Shown here piece by piece: positions 35,693 through 44,506 of a stretch of 64,000 nucleotides of DNA (position 1 is its first letter; each line of letters begins with the position of its first letter). The notes under the pieces were generated by a model that was not told where the DNA came from, made no database searches, and saw only the letters and a list, made by a program, of their open reading frames with translations. The DNA lies in NCBI GenBank assembly GCA_038244815.1, contig JBBRTB010000022.1, forward strand, positions 10,237 through 74,236, given 5' to 3'. The position numbers and the translations under genes were made by a program. This DNA is from DASVHS01 sp038244815. GTDB taxonomy: Bacteria; Acidobacteriota; Thermoanaerobaculia; Gp7-AA8.

Positions 35693-37236
35693 CACAGGCC
35701 CCGGCCCCCGGGCCCCGGCCCGCGGTGACGATGGAGATGCGCGGCATCTCGAAGTCCTTTCCCGGCGTTCGCGCGCTCGATGACGTTTCGTTCGACGTGC
35801 GCGCGGGAGAGATTCACGCGCTCGTCGGCGAGAACGGCGCCGGCAAGTCGACGCTGATGAAGATCGTCGGCGGCGTCTACCGGCACGGTTCGTTCGAGGG
35901 AGAGATCGTGGTCGACGGACAGCCGCGCCGCTTTGCCGGCGTGCGCGACGCGGAACTGGCCGGCATCGCCGTCGTGCATCAGGAGCTGTCGCTCGTGCGC
36001 GAGTTCACCATCGCCGAGAACATCTTTCTCGGTCGCGAACCGCGCCGGTTCGGCGTCATCCAGTTCGAAGCGCTCTATAGCCAGGCCCAGACGTTCATCG
36101 ACGAGCTCCATCTCGCTCTCGATCCCCACATGCCCGTCGGATTCCTCGGCATCGGGCAGCAGCATCTCGTCGAGATCGCCAAGGCGCTGTCGCGTCACGC
36201 ACGCATCCTCGTGCTCGACGAGCCGACCGCCGCGCTGACCGACACCGAGGCGGAGATCCTCTTCGCCGTTCTGGAACGCCTGCGGGCGCGCGGGGTGGCC
36301 ATCGTCTACATCTCGCACAAGCTCGGCGAGGTCTTCCGCCTCTCGGATCGCGTCACCGTTCTGCGCGACGGGAAGACGGTGAGCACGGATGTGACCTCGC
36401 GGACGACGATCGCCGGCGTCATCGCCCGCATGGTCGGGCGCGAGGTCAGCGGCCTCTTTCCGCCCGTCGATCGCCATGCCGGCGACGTCGTGTTCGAAGC
36501 ACGCGGCGTCACGGTCGAGGATCCGAATGTCGCGGGCAAACTCCTCGTCGACCACGTCTCCTTCGCCGTCCATCGCGGCGAGGTCCTCGGCATCGCTGGT
36601 CTCGTGGGCGCGGGACGCAGCGATCTCATGATGGCCATCTTCGGCGCACATCCGGGGAAGACCACCGGCGGGTTTCTCGTCGACGGCAAGCCGGTCAGGA
36701 TCCGCAGTCCCTCCCATGCCATCGCCTGCGGCATCGGCTTCGTCACCGAGGACCGCAAGCGCTTCGGGCTGCTGCTCGACCAGAGCATCGTCAGGAACGT
36801 GACCCTGGCCGCGCTCAAGCAGATCTCCGGACGCTTCGTCACACACCTCGAGGCCGAGACCGCGGCGGGGGAGCAGGCCATGCACGATCTGCGCGTCAAG
36901 GCGGGATCGGTCTTCACGATCGCGGGCACGCTCTCCGGAGGCAACCAGCAGAAGGTCGTGCTCGCGAAATGGCTCCTGACCGCGCCGCGCGTCCTCTTTC
37001 TCGACGAGCCGACGCGCGGCATCGACGTCGGCGCGAAGCAGGAGGTCTATGCGGAGATCAACCGGCTGGCTGGCCAGGGGATGGCCATCGTGCTCGTCTC
37101 GTCGGAATTGCCGGAGGTCATGGGTCTGTCCGACCGGATCATGGTGCTGCACGAAGGGAAGACCTCCGGGCAGTTCCGCCGCGAGGAGGCGACGGCCGAA
37201 GCGGTGATGGCCGCCGCCACGGGACACGCCGCATGA
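35689..37236 (+). CDS. xylG: sugar ABC transporter ATPase with two nucleotide-binding domains
   Basis: 515 residues from ATG 35689. The first cassette has Walker A GENGAGKST and Walker B ILVLDEPTAAL. The second has the degenerate GLVGAGRSD, then LSGGNQQK and VLFLDEPTRGID, as usual in the CUT2 sugar family. It powers sugar import with XylF and XylH. The N-terminal residues QAPAPGPRPAV are encoded by a tandem 7-mer (GGCCCCG type) and appear to be a repeat-derived extension ahead of the conserved MEMRGISKSFPGV. Confidence 0.92.
   Translation: MTQAPAPGPRPAVTMEMRGISKSFPGVRALDDVSFDVRAGEIHALVGENGAGKSTLMKIVGGVYRHGSFEGEIVVDGQPRRFAGVRDAELAGIAVVHQELSLVREFTIAENIFLGREPRRFGVIQFEALYSQAQTFIDELHLALDPHMPVGFLGIGQQHLVEIAKALSRHARILVLDEPTAALTDTEAEILFAVLERLRARGVAIVYISHKLGEVFRLSDRVTVLRDGKTVSTDVTSRTTIAGVIARMVGREVSGLFPPVDRHAGDVVFEARGVTVEDPNVAGKLLVDHVSFAVHRGEVLGIAGLVGAGRSDLMMAIFGAHPGKTTGGFLVDGKPVRIRSPSHAIACGIGFVTEDRKRFGLLLDQSIVRNVTLAALKQISGRFVTHLEAETAAGEQAMHDLRVKAGSVFTIAGTLSGGNQQKVVLAKWLLTAPRVLFLDEPTRGIDVGAKQEVYAEINRLAGQGMAIVLVSSELPEVMGLSDRIMVLHEGKTSGQFRREEATAEAVMAAATGHAA
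35697..35724. repeat. GGCCCCG-type tandem heptamer inside xylG 5' end
   Basis: Four 7-nt units (GGCCCCG, GCCCCCG, GGCCCCG, GCCCGCG) immediately after the xylG start codon, in frame with it. Confidence 0.55.
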
Positions 37237-38396
37237 GCGAGCTGGAGCCGAAAGGGGCGGCGCGGTTTTCCGCGGCATCGGTCCGCGCGTACACGATGGT
37301 GTTCGCGCTGATCGCCATCGCGCTGTACTTCCAGTGGAGCACGCGCAGCGACCTCTATCCCTACGGGCTGTTTCTGCATCCGGTGAACCTCGCCAACCTG
37401 CTCAAGCAGATGTCGGTCACCGGCGTCGTGGCCGTGGGGATGCTGATGGTCATCGTGTCGCGCGAGATCGATCTGTCGGTCGGCTCGATGCTCGGACTGG
37501 CGGGCGGCATCGCCGCGATGGCGCAGGGCTGGGGACTGGCGGCATCGTTCACCGCGGCCATCGTCACCGGCGCCGTCATCGGAGCATTCCAGGGGGCGCT
37601 CGTCGCCTACGCCTCGATCCCGTCGTTCATCGTCACCCTGGGCGGATTGCTGACGTGGCGCGGCGTCATCCTCTATCTCAGTAAAGGCGAGACGATTCCC
37701 GTGCGGCTGCCGGTGTTCCGCCTGTTCGGCGTGGCGCTGGTGACGCCGGCCTCGGGACTCGTGCTCGCGCTGATCGCCATCGCGCTGGTCGTCGCCGCTG
37801 CGCTTCGCCGCAATCGCGCCCGCCGCCGGCACGGCCTTCCGCTCTCGAGCGCGGCGGCGACCGTCTTCCGCATCGTCGTTCCGTCGGTGCTGATCGTCGT
37901 GTTCACGCTGGCGATGAACGACCAGGGTGGCGTGCCGCTGCCGGTCATCGTCATGCTGGCCGTGGCGATCGCCGGCGCGTTTCTCACGCGCAACACCACG
38001 TTCGGCCGGTACCTCTATGCGATCGGCAGCAACCCTGATGCGACGCGTCTGTCGGGAATCAACTCGCGCAGGCATGTGCTGGCGGCGTTCGCACTGCTGG
38101 GTGCGCTCGTCGGCATCGCCTCGCTGCTGCACACGGGCCGGGTGGGCAGCGCCTCGCCCGACGCCGGCACGCTGATGGAGCTCGACGCCATCGCCGCGTG
38201 CGTCATCGGCGGCACGAGTCTGATGGGGGGGCGGGGCACGGTTTCCGGCGCGCTGCTCGGCGCGCTGATCATGGCCAGCCTCGACAACGGTATGTCGCTG
38301 CTCTCGGTCGAGAACGCCACGCAGTACATCATCAAAGGCGCCGTGCTCGTCGCTGCCGTCGGCTTCGACATGATCGGCCGGCGCAGAACGACGTAG
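37233..38396 (+). CDS. xylH: sugar ABC transporter permease
   Basis: 387 residues from ATG 37233, overlapping xylG by 4 nt. It is highly hydrophobic with ten or so helices. The CUT2 permease signatures include EIDLSVGSMLGLAGGIAA, VIGGTSLMGGRGTV and GALLGALIMASLDNGMSLL. The extra region around residues 175-225, with NRARRRHG, is typical of XylH rather than RbsC. It completes the XylFGH importer. The last 47 nt are nearly duplicated at 40604-40650. Confidence 0.9.
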   Translation: MSELEPKGAARFSAASVRAYTMVFALIAIALYFQWSTRSDLYPYGLFLHPVNLANLLKQMSVTGVVAVGMLMVIVSREIDLSVGSMLGLAGGIAAMAQGWGLAASFTAAIVTGAVIGAFQGALVAYASIPSFIVTLGGLLTWRGVILYLSKGETIPVRLPVFRLFGVALVTPASGLVLALIAIALVVAAALRRNRARRRHGLPLSSAAATVFRIVVPSVLIVVFTLAMNDQGGVPLPVIVMLAVAIAGAFLTRNTTFGRYLYAIGSNPDATRLSGINSRRHVLAAFALLGALVGIASLLHTGRVGSASPDAGTLMELDAIAACVIGGTSLMGGRGTVSGALLGALIMASLDNGMSLLSVENATQYIIKGAVLVAAVGFDMIGRRRTT

Positions 38397-38435
38397 GTCG
38401 GACTCTTCACTCGCCCGAATGGTGACGAAAAAAAA

Positions 38436-38457
38436 GAGGCTGGCCGAAGCCAGCCTC
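38436..38457 (-). terminator. intrinsic terminator of the subtilase gene
   Basis: A 9-bp stem GAGGCTGGC with a 4-nt loop, followed on the minus strand by eight T. It lies 25 nt after the stop of the S8 protease gene and also ends the convergent xyl operon region. Confidence 0.85.
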
Positions 38458-38482
38458 TCGTATCCCGAGTCTACCGCTGGAA

Positions 38483-39850
38483 TTACTGGAGTCCGAGTGC
38501 GCGAGGGACGTTGATGAATCCTTTGCCGTAGAACGGATCGGTTCCCGGCTGGCCGAGATCGTCGGCCGACTGCTGCAGGGCCGCCTTGACCTGCGACGGC
38601 TTGTCCTTGCCGATCGATTCCACCAGCAGCGCGGCCAGGCCGGTCACGTGTGGTGCGGCCATCGATGTTCCTTCCGCTCCGACCACAAACGTACCAGTCT
38701 GGCAGATGCTGAGGCCCGCGGACACGGCACTGCGCGAGCAGGCCGCCCACACGTAGCTGCCGTTGCCGCCCGGTGCTGCCACGCTGACCGCGGAACGGCC
38801 GTAGTTCGTGTAGAACGCCGGCGCATTGACGTTCTGCCACGGGCCGTTGGTCGAGTAGTTCGTCGGGCCGGTGGCGGAGACGCAGACCGTGTTCGGCGAT
38901 GCGCAATACGTCACGTTCAGGTTTCCGTCGTGATCCATATCCAGCCCGCTGTTGCCCGCGGCGACGACGATGAGCGTGCCTTTGGAGTGCGCGTAGTTGA
39001 ACACTCTGTTGATCAGACCGACGTAGGCTCCGTTCCCGGCTTTGGAGAACCCGCCTCCGAGACTCATGTTGGCCACGTCGGCGTCGATATCAGCCGCGTA
39101 GAGCACGCCGCTCAGAACCGCGCCGAGGGAACCGCTGCCGCCGGTGCACTGGCCGCTGGCATCCGTGGTGAGTCCGAGGACCTTGACCGGGACGAGCGTG
39201 ACGTTCGACGTCACGCCGGCGGCGGCGACGGCATTGCTGGCGATGGTCGCCGAGACGTGGGTGCCATGAAACAGCAGGTCGTCGGTGGGATGGAACGTGA
39301 AGCCGGCCGGAATGCAGGCCGGGTTGTCGAGCTGGAACTGCACGCCGCGCGAGTAATCGACGAGGCCGGCAAGATCCGGATGGCTCGCCGAGCCCGCGGC
39401 GTTCTGACGGTCGATGCCGGTGTCGAGAACAGCGACGGTTACGCTGCGTGAGCCGAGACGACCGGCGGCCCAGGCCTGGTCGGCGCCGATCGTGCGCATG
39501 TTCCACTGGCGCGGATAGAAGAACGCGCCGGCGGGATTCGCCGCGCTGGCCGGCGCGTCGAAGTTCTGCTCCGCCGCGCTCATGGACTCACCGTCGAGAG
39601 AGAAGGTCGCGTCGGCCTGGACGGAGGCGATGCCGCTGTTCGCGCCGAGCTGCGCGGCGCCGTCAGCGCTAAGGCCGTGCACCAGCGCGAGAATCGGATG
39701 CTGAAAGACGACCGTACCGCCAGCGGCAGCGACCTGATCGGCGAATCCGGCCGGAACGCTGTTGCCTCGAAACGTCACGACGTACTGCCCGGCAAACGCG
39801 GCGGCAGAAACCAGGAGGGAAATCACGAGCACAGCGGAAAGCTTCTTCAT
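38483..39850 (-). CDS. secreted subtilisin-like (S8) serine protease
   Basis: 455 residues from ATG 39850; the open frame extends 50 codons upstream but the signal peptide begins here (cleavage near AFA-GQ). A short I9-like propeptide follows (about 20-95). The S8 triad is in order: D in AVLDTGID near 143, H in HGTHVSA near 197, S in GTSMAAPH near 397. ASNAVAAAGV and IVVAAGNSG mark the substrate cleft and oxyanion asparagine. It is an extracellular, probably nutritional, protease. Confidence 0.92.
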   Translation of the reverse strand: MKKLSAVLVISLLVSAAAFAGQYVVTFRGNSVPAGFADQVAAAGGTVVFQHPILALVHGLSADGAAQLGANSGIASVQADATFSLDGESMSAAEQNFDAPASAANPAGAFFYPRQWNMRTIGADQAWAAGRLGSRSVTVAVLDTGIDRQNAAGSASHPDLAGLVDYSRGVQFQLDNPACIPAGFTFHPTDDLLFHGTHVSATIASNAVAAAGVTSNVTLVPVKVLGLTTDASGQCTGGSGSLGAVLSGVLYAADIDADVANMSLGGGFSKAGNGAYVGLINRVFNYAHSKGTLIVVAAGNSGLDMDHDGNLNVTYCASPNTVCVSATGPTNYSTNGPWQNVNAPAFYTNYGRSAVSVAAPGGNGSYVWAACSRSAVSAGLSICQTGTFVVGAEGTSMAAPHVTGLAALLVESIGKDKPSQVKAALQQSADDLGQPGTDPFYGKGFINVPRALGLQ

Positions 39851-40150
39851 GGCGAGGCACTTCCTTTCGTAGGTGAGAGATTTGCCTGCGCAGAAGTCTT
39901 CGGCAGCCTCGGCTGTCTCGGAGAGACCTGGGCTTTGCGTCACCACCTCACGATGGTTTTGCCGTTGTCGAACCTTTGCGGGAGGAACCAGTTCGGGCAT
40001 TTTCTTTGCGGCTCACCATCAAGTCAAGGAAAAGTCATTGGCGAACACATCTGCCGCGATTTTCGTGCGGTCCGGCGAAGCATTGAATCACGAGTACCGC
40101 ATGGCCACCTTCTGTGGGCCCTACGAGGGATGTGTAGGCACTATCACTTG
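39851..40150. other. intergenic region, no gene seen
   Basis: The 300 nt upstream of the subtilase gene hold its leader and presumably its promoter. The six frames show no conserved protein. The base composition is lower in GC than the flanks. Confidence 0.4.
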
Positions 40151-40555
40151 CGCGTTGCCGATCGCAGCCGTAGTGCGGCGTCTGCCGGCACACAAGGACC
40201 TGTTGTGCGCGAAGCGGAATTTGGCACGACGACCATCCATTTGTTGAACGTTCCAGTGGACGTACAGTTCCGTCTGGCGCTGCGCATCTTCGAGATGAAC
40301 CTTGCGCAGGCGGACTTCATCATACGTGTCTTCGATCAGGCGACCAAAACGGTGATTTCGGAGCGACGGGTGACGACGACAACCGGTGGCGTCCCGCCGC
40401 GGGGATATTACTCCGGCGTTCGTGGAACTCGATGACATTGCCACAGGTGTGGTGTTGCAACCGGCCCGGCTACGCGTAGAAATCGTGCCGCTGATGACAG
40501 GCAGTGCTTTCTGGTCGTACGTGAGCGTCGTCCGCAATAGAGGTGGCGCATCCCG
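40150..40555 (+). pseudogene. secreted hypothetical protein, C-terminal remnant with frameshift
   Basis: One frame reads TTTIHLLNVPVDVQFRLALRIFEM and DFIIRVFDQATKTVISERRV (partly quoted) up to about 40400. The next frame (+1) continues with FVELDDIATGVVLQPARLRVEIVPL and GSAFWSYVSVVRN to about 40550. The two pieces form one beta-rich domain, so a one-base insertion splits it. No start codon or N-terminus is present. Confidence 0.5.
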
Positions 40556-40596
40556 CGCCGCCGGGCGCTGTTGGAGGGTGTGCCGCGCGCCGCGCC

Positions 40597-40659
40597 GGTC
40601 CTGGCCGTGCTCGTCGCCGCCGTCGGCTTCGACATGATCGGCCGGCGCAGGGCATAATC
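40597..40659 (+). pseudogene. 3' remnant of a xylH-like permease gene
   Basis: Positions 40604-40650 match 38340-38386, the end of xylH, at 46 of 47 bases. The same frame reads AVLVAAVGFDMIGRRRA and then a stop. Nothing upstream belongs to a permease. Confidence 0.65.
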
Positions 40660-40672
40660 GCGGACCAAGCGT

Positions 40673-40747
40673 GCGGGGTTAGCTCAGCGGTAGAGCATCT
40701 CGCTTACACCGAGGGGGTCGGGGGTTCGAATCCCTCACCCCGCACCA
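40673..40747 (+). tRNA. tRNA-Val (TAC)
   Basis: 75 nt including encoded CCA. Acceptor GCGGGGT pairs with ACCCCGC and the discriminator is A. Anticodon loop is CTTACAC with anticodon TAC, and the T-loop is TTCGAAT. Confidence 0.96.
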
Positions 40748-40751
40748 TTTT

Positions 40752-40828
40752 GGGTCGTGGGTCGTGGGTCGTAGGTCACGGGGGCGTCTTCGCGGCCCCC
40801 ACGACCTACGACCAACGATCTACGACCT
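40752..40828. repeat. GGTCGTG tandem-inverted 7-mer element
   Basis: Four 7-mers (GGTCGTG, GGTCGTG, GGTCGTA, GGTCACG), a GGGGGC/GCCCCC inner stem, then four inverted 7-mers (ACGACCT, ACGACCA, ACGATCT, ACGACCT). It starts 5 nt after tRNA-Val and supplies the stop codon and last residue of the minus-strand GNAT gene. Confidence 0.75.
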
Positions 40829-41302
40829 GGCCGCGCGCGCCAGCTTCTCCAGCTCTTCTCCCGTCAGCCGGTACACCTTCCACTCATCCATCGGTTTTGC
40901 GCCGAGGCGCTCGTAGAACTCGATGGACGGCTGGTTCCAGTTGAGGACCGCCCATTCGAGACGGCCGCAGTTGCGCGATTTCGCGATCGCGGCCAGGCGC
41001 GCCAGCAGAGCCTTGCCGACGCCTCGGCCGCGCGCTTCCGGTTTCACGAACAGGTCCTCGAGATAGATCCCCGGCTGCGCGAGGAACGTCGAGTAGTTGT
41101 GGAAGAAGAGCGCGAAGCCCACCGGCTCACCGTCCCACTCCGCGATGATCACCTCGGCGTACCGCGGATTCCCGAACAATGTTCGGCGAACGCTGTCTTC
41201 GGTGGCCACGACGCGGTCGGCCAGCCGCTCGTACTCCGCCAGCGCTTTGATGAAGGCCAGGATGAGCGGAACATCCGCTTCGGTGGCGCCGCGGATGTTC
41301 AT
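40820..41302 (-). CDS. GNAT N-acetyltransferase
   Basis: 160 residues from ATG 41302, which overlaps the stop of the upstream stress-protein gene (ATGA). The GNAT acetyl-CoA loop is VKPEARGRGVGKALLARLA, and NWNQPSIEFYERLGA is the C-terminal motif. It is close to the diamine/spermidine-type acetyltransferases (ALAEYERLADRV at the N-terminus). The substrate is probably a small amine; not proven. Confidence 0.85.
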   Translation of the reverse strand: MNIRGATEADVPLILAFIKALAEYERLADRVVATEDSVRRTLFGNPRYAEVIIAEWDGEPVGFALFFHNYSTFLAQPGIYLEDLFVKPEARGRGVGKALLARLAAIAKSRNCGRLEWAVLNWNQPSIEFYERLGAKPMDEWKVYRLTGEELEKLARAARS

Positions 41303-42111
41303 TTCGGGACCGGCACGATCATCACCGGCGTGGCCGCCTGGCGAATGATGTCGCGCTTGGCGCTGCTGATGCGTTGTTCGGCGTTGAGGAAAATGACGTC
41401 CGCCTCCGCTTTGTCGGCGTAGCGAACGATCTCCCGATCGATGTGCGTGCCGCGTAGCAGGGCCGTCTTCATCGACACACCTTCCGCCGACGCTTTGAGC
41501 TTGTCGAGCAGCGCCTGCGCCGAGGCGCGATCCTTCTCCTCGCACACCGTGATCAGATGGACCTCGGTGCCGCGCCGGCGTGCCACGGTCAAGGCGAGAT
41601 CGAGAGCGGCGTGCGACTGCTGTTTCAAGTGGACGGGAACGACCACGCGTCCCATCCGGTCGCGCTTCCTGATTCCGTAGCGGATGGCCAGCACGGGTAC
41701 GGGTGGATTGTTGATGACCCACATCGTCGTCGATCCGATCAGGAGGTGGGCGACGTGATGGCGCGCGTGCGTGGCGATGACGACGAGATCGACGTCTTCC
41801 TCCGTCACCGTGCGGCAGATCGCCGCCCCCGGATCGGGCGCCGTCTTGACGATCAGGCGTGCCGGTACCTCGACGCCCAGCGCGTGCACCTGCGAGCGGA
41901 GCCGCTCCAGCTCCTGTTTCTCCGCGTACTCGTATAGCGCCGGATCGGCGGGAAAGCGGAGCTTCTCCGGATCCGACTCCCACGTCATACGGATGTGCAG
42001 GATGAGGATCTCGGCGTCGTTGGCCGCGGCGATGCGCGCGGCGTGATCGAAGGCCCACTGCGACGCGGTCGAGAAATCGGTGGGGATCAGGATGCGGCGG
42101 AACGGATACAT
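41299..42111 (-). CDS. tandem universal stress protein
   Basis: 270 residues with two UspA domains. The first begins FRRILIPTDFSTASQWAFDHA and includes DLVVIATHAR and IGSTTMWVINN. The second begins MGRVVVPVHLKQQSHAALDLA and ends PVMIVPVPK. The first half keeps a weak ATP-binding pattern (GSTT in place of GS-x9-GS), and the second is shorter. These proteins support stress survival in the cytoplasm. It is cotranscribed with the GNAT gene. Confidence 0.85.
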   Translation of the reverse strand: MYPFRRILIPTDFSTASQWAFDHAARIAAANDAEILILHIRMTWESDPEKLRFPADPALYEYAEKQELERLRSQVHALGVEVPARLIVKTAPDPGAAICRTVTEEDVDLVVIATHARHHVAHLLIGSTTMWVINNPPVPVLAIRYGIRKRDRMGRVVVPVHLKQQSHAALDLALTVARRRGTEVHLITVCEEKDRASAQALLDKLKASAEGVSMKTALLRGTHIDREIVRYADKAEADVIFLNAEQRISSAKRDIIRQAATPVMIVPVPK

Positions 42112-42139
42112 GCGCAGTTGCCGGCTGTCACCAACAACC

Positions 42140-42757
42140 CTAACGCCCCACTGCCTGTCCTGTCGCGATGACCGGCGAAGCCGCGATGGTGACCGGCGCG
42201 GCAGCCGGGGTGACGATATAGCGGATGACGGTTTTCGGCTCGGCTTCCGTCTCGGCGACCTGCAGGACGACCTGTTTGCCGTCGGCCTTCAGCGATTCGC
42301 CGGGAATGAACGGGTCCTGCATGGCCTGGTTGAGCTGCACTTCGAGCGTGCGCCAGTTCTCCTGCTCCGGCGGATAGGGTGATTGCGCGGGGAAGGCGCG
42401 GAACTGCGCGAGATACGTCGTGTAGTAGTGATAGACCTGCGGGAACGAGTCGTCGGTGGCCAGCGTGTAGACCTGGGCGTTCGCTCCGTATTGATTCCTG
42501 ATCATCACTTCGTCGTGACGGGTCAGGTCGTCGCGGTAGCGTGCTCCCGCATAGACCGGGATGGCTTTGCCGATGGACTGCAGCTCCTTGCGGGCATCGA
42601 CCGGGCTCGTTTCCGCCGCATTCTGCGTCGCGGTGACGATGGGGTCTTTCTGCGGGATCTGCTCCTCGGCAGCAGTACTCTCCTTGCCGCCGGTACAACC
42701 GGTGGCCAGCAGAATGGCCACGGTGCTCGCGGCCACCACCCCCATGCGCATCCTCAT
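42140..42757 (-). CDS. hypothetical lipoprotein
   Basis: 205 residues from ATG 42757. Lipobox LLATGC at residues about 16-21 (VAASTVAILLATGC). The mature part contains KAIPVYAGARYRDDL, YHYYTTYLAQF and WRTLEVQLNQAM, consistent with a small envelope protein. I do not recognise the family. It is probably tethered to the outer membrane. It is the last of a run of minus-strand genes from 43280. Confidence 0.6.
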   Translation of the reverse strand: MRMRMGVVAASTVAILLATGCTGGKESTAAEEQIPQKDPIVTATQNAAETSPVDARKELQSIGKAIPVYAGARYRDDLTRHDEVMIRNQYGANAQVYTLATDDSFPQVYHYYTTYLAQFRAFPAQSPYPPEQENWRTLEVQLNQAMQDPFIPGESLKADGKQVVLQVAETEAEPKTVIRYIVTPAAAPVTIAASPVIATGQAVGR

Positions 42758-42791
42758 AGCCGCTTCAAAAAGCAATCGATGTGCCGCTCCG

Positions 42792-43280
42792 TCAATTTGA
42801 TGTTCGAGGGGCCGTCGGAACTCCGTGGCGCAACCGCTCCAGCGCGGTCTCTCCACCGTACCGGGTGACGAGGTGATCGTCATAATCATCGGAGATACTG
42901 GCCACGCTGTCGAGAGAGGCGATGAGCTGCTCGCCGCGCAATCTCCGTCCCAGAAACGCGTGCGAATAGAAAATATCGTTGCCCACCAGGCTGAAGGCGC
43001 CGAGGGGGGTCTCGGAGTTGAGGCGGAGGAGCTCCTGCATGAGCTCGAATGACGGCTCCACTCCCTGGACGCAGAAGGCCAGCACTTCGATCACCGCGTC
43101 GTCCTCTTCGAACGGCTCGATGGAGATCTCCAGCACGGTCGAACCGTATTTGAGATAGAAGTCGCAGTGCTCGGCGTCGTCGAAGTGTTCATCCACGAGC
43201 TCGTCGAGGTACGTCTTCACCTGCCGGTAGACTTCCTCCTGGCACTGGGTATGGAACTTCTTGTCCTGGATTGCCGGCAT
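42792..43280 (-). CDS. YbjN-like protein
   Basis: 162 residues, acidic. The pattern VLAFCVQGVEPSFELMQELLRLNSETPLGAFSLVGND (partly conserved) matches the YbjN/type III chaperone-like fold, in which one face binds a partner peptide. There is no signal peptide. The function is unknown. It is divergent from rlmI with only about 20 nt between the starts. Confidence 0.55.
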   Translation of the reverse strand: MPAIQDKKFHTQCQEEVYRQVKTYLDELVDEHFDDAEHCDFYLKYGSTVLEISIEPFEEDDAVIEVLAFCVQGVEPSFELMQELLRLNSETPLGAFSLVGNDIFYSHAFLGRRLRGEQLIASLDSVASISDDYDDHLVTRYGGETALERLRHGVPTAPRTSN

Positions 43281-43299
43281 CGCATTGCATTATAGGAAC

Positions 43300-44493
43300 A
43301 TGAGCGACGTCTTCGCACAAAATAATCGTCGGCAGCTCGTTCTGAAACGCGGCAAGGAACGGGTCATCGCGAACCGCCATCCCTGGATCTTCGCCGGGGC
43401 GATCGCCAGCGAGAGCGGTCCGGATGACGCCGCCATCGCCGATCTTCTCGAGCCCGGTGGCCGGCGGATCGCCTCGGGACTCCATTCGCTGCACTCGCAG
43501 ATCCGCCTGCGCGCGCTCACGTTCGGCGACACCGAGCTGACCGCCTCGACGATCGAGGATCGCATCCGCGCCTCGGTCCGCCGGCGAGAGGGGATCCTCA
43601 ACGGCTCGACGACCGCGGCCCGTCTGGTTCACGCCGACGGTGACGAGCTCAGCGGGCTGGTCGTCGATCGTTACGGCGACCTGCTGGTGGTTGAGATCGC
43701 CAATCACGGTCTCGAACAATTGAAGGATCTCGTCGTGGCGTCTCTCCAGCGCGAGACGAAGCCGCGGCTGGTCTATTTCAAGAACGATCTGCCCGCACGG
43801 AAGCTGGAGCATCTGCCGTTGCAGCCGGAGGCTGTGGGCGAGGGGGAGCCGGCCGCGCAGATCGCCGAAAACGGACTGCTGTTCCAGGTCGATGCCCGCG
43901 AAGGCCAGAAGACCGGATTCTTTCTCGATCAGCGTGAGAATCGCGCGCTGGCGGGCTCGCTCGCGGCAGGGCGCTCGGTCATCAATCTCTTTTCCTACAC
44001 CGGCGCGTTCGGCGTGTACGCGGCGGCGCGCGGCGCGACGAGCGTCGAGAACGTCGACTCCTCCGCGAGCGCGATCGCGATGGCGCGGCGCAACCACGCG
44101 CTCAACAGCAGCGACGCGGTGTTCACGGTGGCGGATGCCTTCCAGTTCGTCCGCGAACGCGCGTCCGCGAATGCCCGAGTCGATTTCCTGATCTGTGATC
44201 CGCCGGCGTTCGCGAAAAACCGAGGGGAGGTGGACCGCGCCGCCCGCGGCTACAAGGACGTGAATCTGTTCGCGCTGCGGATGATCAAACCGGGCGGCCT
44301 GCTCATGACCTTCTCCTGCTCCGGCCACATGTCGCTCGACCTGTTTCAGAAGGTGATCTTCGCTGCCGCGCTCGACGCCGGGCGGCGCGTCTCGTTTGTC
44401 CGGCGCCTCACGGCCGGACCCGACCATCCGGTGTCGATCTACGCGCCGGAAGGGGAGTACCTGAAGGGGTTCTTGCTGGAGGTCTTAGAATAG
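43300..44493 (+). CDS. rlmI: class I SAM-dependent rRNA methyltransferase (RlmI-like)
   Basis: 397 residues from ATG 43300. An N-terminal PUA domain (KRGKERVIANRHPWIFAGAI, residues about 12-32) is followed by an EEHEE-type linker and the Rossmann domain, with SVINLFSYTGAFGVYAA as motif I and FLICDPPAFAKN as the catalytic DPPxF motif. It methylates C5 of a cytosine in 23S rRNA (m5C1962 in E. coli). It is followed by pilB-type genes, 13 nt on. Confidence 0.88.
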   Translation: MSDVFAQNNRRQLVLKRGKERVIANRHPWIFAGAIASESGPDDAAIADLLEPGGRRIASGLHSLHSQIRLRALTFGDTELTASTIEDRIRASVRRREGILNGSTTAARLVHADGDELSGLVVDRYGDLLVVEIANHGLEQLKDLVVASLQRETKPRLVYFKNDLPARKLEHLPLQPEAVGEGEPAAQIAENGLLFQVDAREGQKTGFFLDQRENRALAGSLAAGRSVINLFSYTGAFGVYAAARGATSVENVDSSASAIAMARRNHALNSSDAVFTVADAFQFVRERASANARVDFLICDPPAFAKNRGEVDRAARGYKDVNLFALRMIKPGGLLMTFSCSGHMSLDLFQKVIFAAALDAGRRVSFVRRLTAGPDHPVSIYAPEGEYLKGFLLEVLE

Positions 44494-44506
44494 GAATTCA
44501 TTCGTC

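Noticed and set aside
38340..40650. 47-nt direct repeat as attachment sites of an integrated element
   Set aside because: The repeat is protein-coding in both copies and not part of the tRNA gene. The DNA between holds an ordinary subtilase and no integrase, so an att pair is not supported.
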